A stretch of 6,852 nucleotides of DNA from Lutibacter sp. (GTDB taxonomy: Bacteria; Bacteroidota; Bacteroidia; Flavobacteriales; Flavobacteriaceae): the NCBI GenBank assembly GCA_004195315.1, contig SDWL01000106.1:1-6852 (forward strand), in the 5' to 3' direction. The position numbers were made by a program, and so were the translations under genes. Each line of letters starts with the position of its first letter. Positions within the stretch are counted from its first letter, which is position 1. Shown one piece after another: positions 6,834 to 6,852 of this stretch. The notes under the pieces were generated by a model. That model saw only the letters and a list, made by a program, of their open reading frames with translations, did no database searches and was not told the origin of the DNA.

Positions 6834-6852
6834 CTGTCTCTTATACACATCT
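6834..6852 (-). other. Tn5 mosaic end (library adapter, right)
   Basis: The final 19 bases, CTGTCTCTTATACACATCT, are the reverse complement of the adapter at 1-19 and equal the Tn5 mosaic end. They mark the right edge of a tagmented fragment and cut the RluE-type gene. Confidence 0.97.

Noticed and set aside
1..6852. A composite transposon bounded by 19-bp inverted repeats
   Set aside because: The repeats are the engineered Tn5 mosaic end at the exact window limits, there is no transposase and no target duplication can be seen; a library artefact is far simpler.

Overview
The window reads as a low-GC (roughly 30% by eye) chromosomal segment of a Gram-negative Bacteroidota bacterium, most likely a member of the Flavobacteriia. 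The signs are lipid A synthesis (LpxD), a Bacteroidota/Firmicutes-style TopB with a DAGQEGE Toprim motif, A/T-rich gene starts without Shine-Dalgarno sequences, and matches to the Bacteroidota -7 promoter element TAnnTTTG. No exact genus can be named from the sequence alone. Both ends carry the 19-bp Tn5 mosaic end used in tagmentation libraries (1-19 and, inverted, 6834-6852). The real genomic sequence is therefore 20-6833, and both outermost genes are cut by library construction, not by biology.

Layout from left to right. An AraC-family regulator (minus strand, cut at its C-terminus) is divergent from an MFS transporter of the MosC/YbjJ type (plus strand). A 56-residue ORF overlaps the end of the transporter gene by 8 nt, and its last codons lie inside a perfect 14-bp stem that looks like a bidirectional terminator. 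Convergent to this is a minus-strand pair: lpxD (lipid A N-acyltransferase), followed 45 nt downstream by an acidic 159-residue protein of unknown function with an apparent internal duplication. Divergent from lpxD is topB (DNA topoisomerase III, two C-terminal zinc ribbons). It overlaps by 14 nt a pseudouridine synthase gene of the RluE type, which runs into the right-hand adapter and lacks only its C-terminal tail.

Functionally the right two thirds is housekeeping: outer-membrane lipid A, DNA topology and decatenation, and rRNA modification. The left third is a small accessory-looking module in which the AraC protein probably controls the transporter. I do not see a phage, CRISPR array, insertion sequence, toxin-antitoxin pair or clear new defence system. 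The least explained items are the small coupled ORF with the embedded terminator and the duplicated acidic protein beside lpxD.
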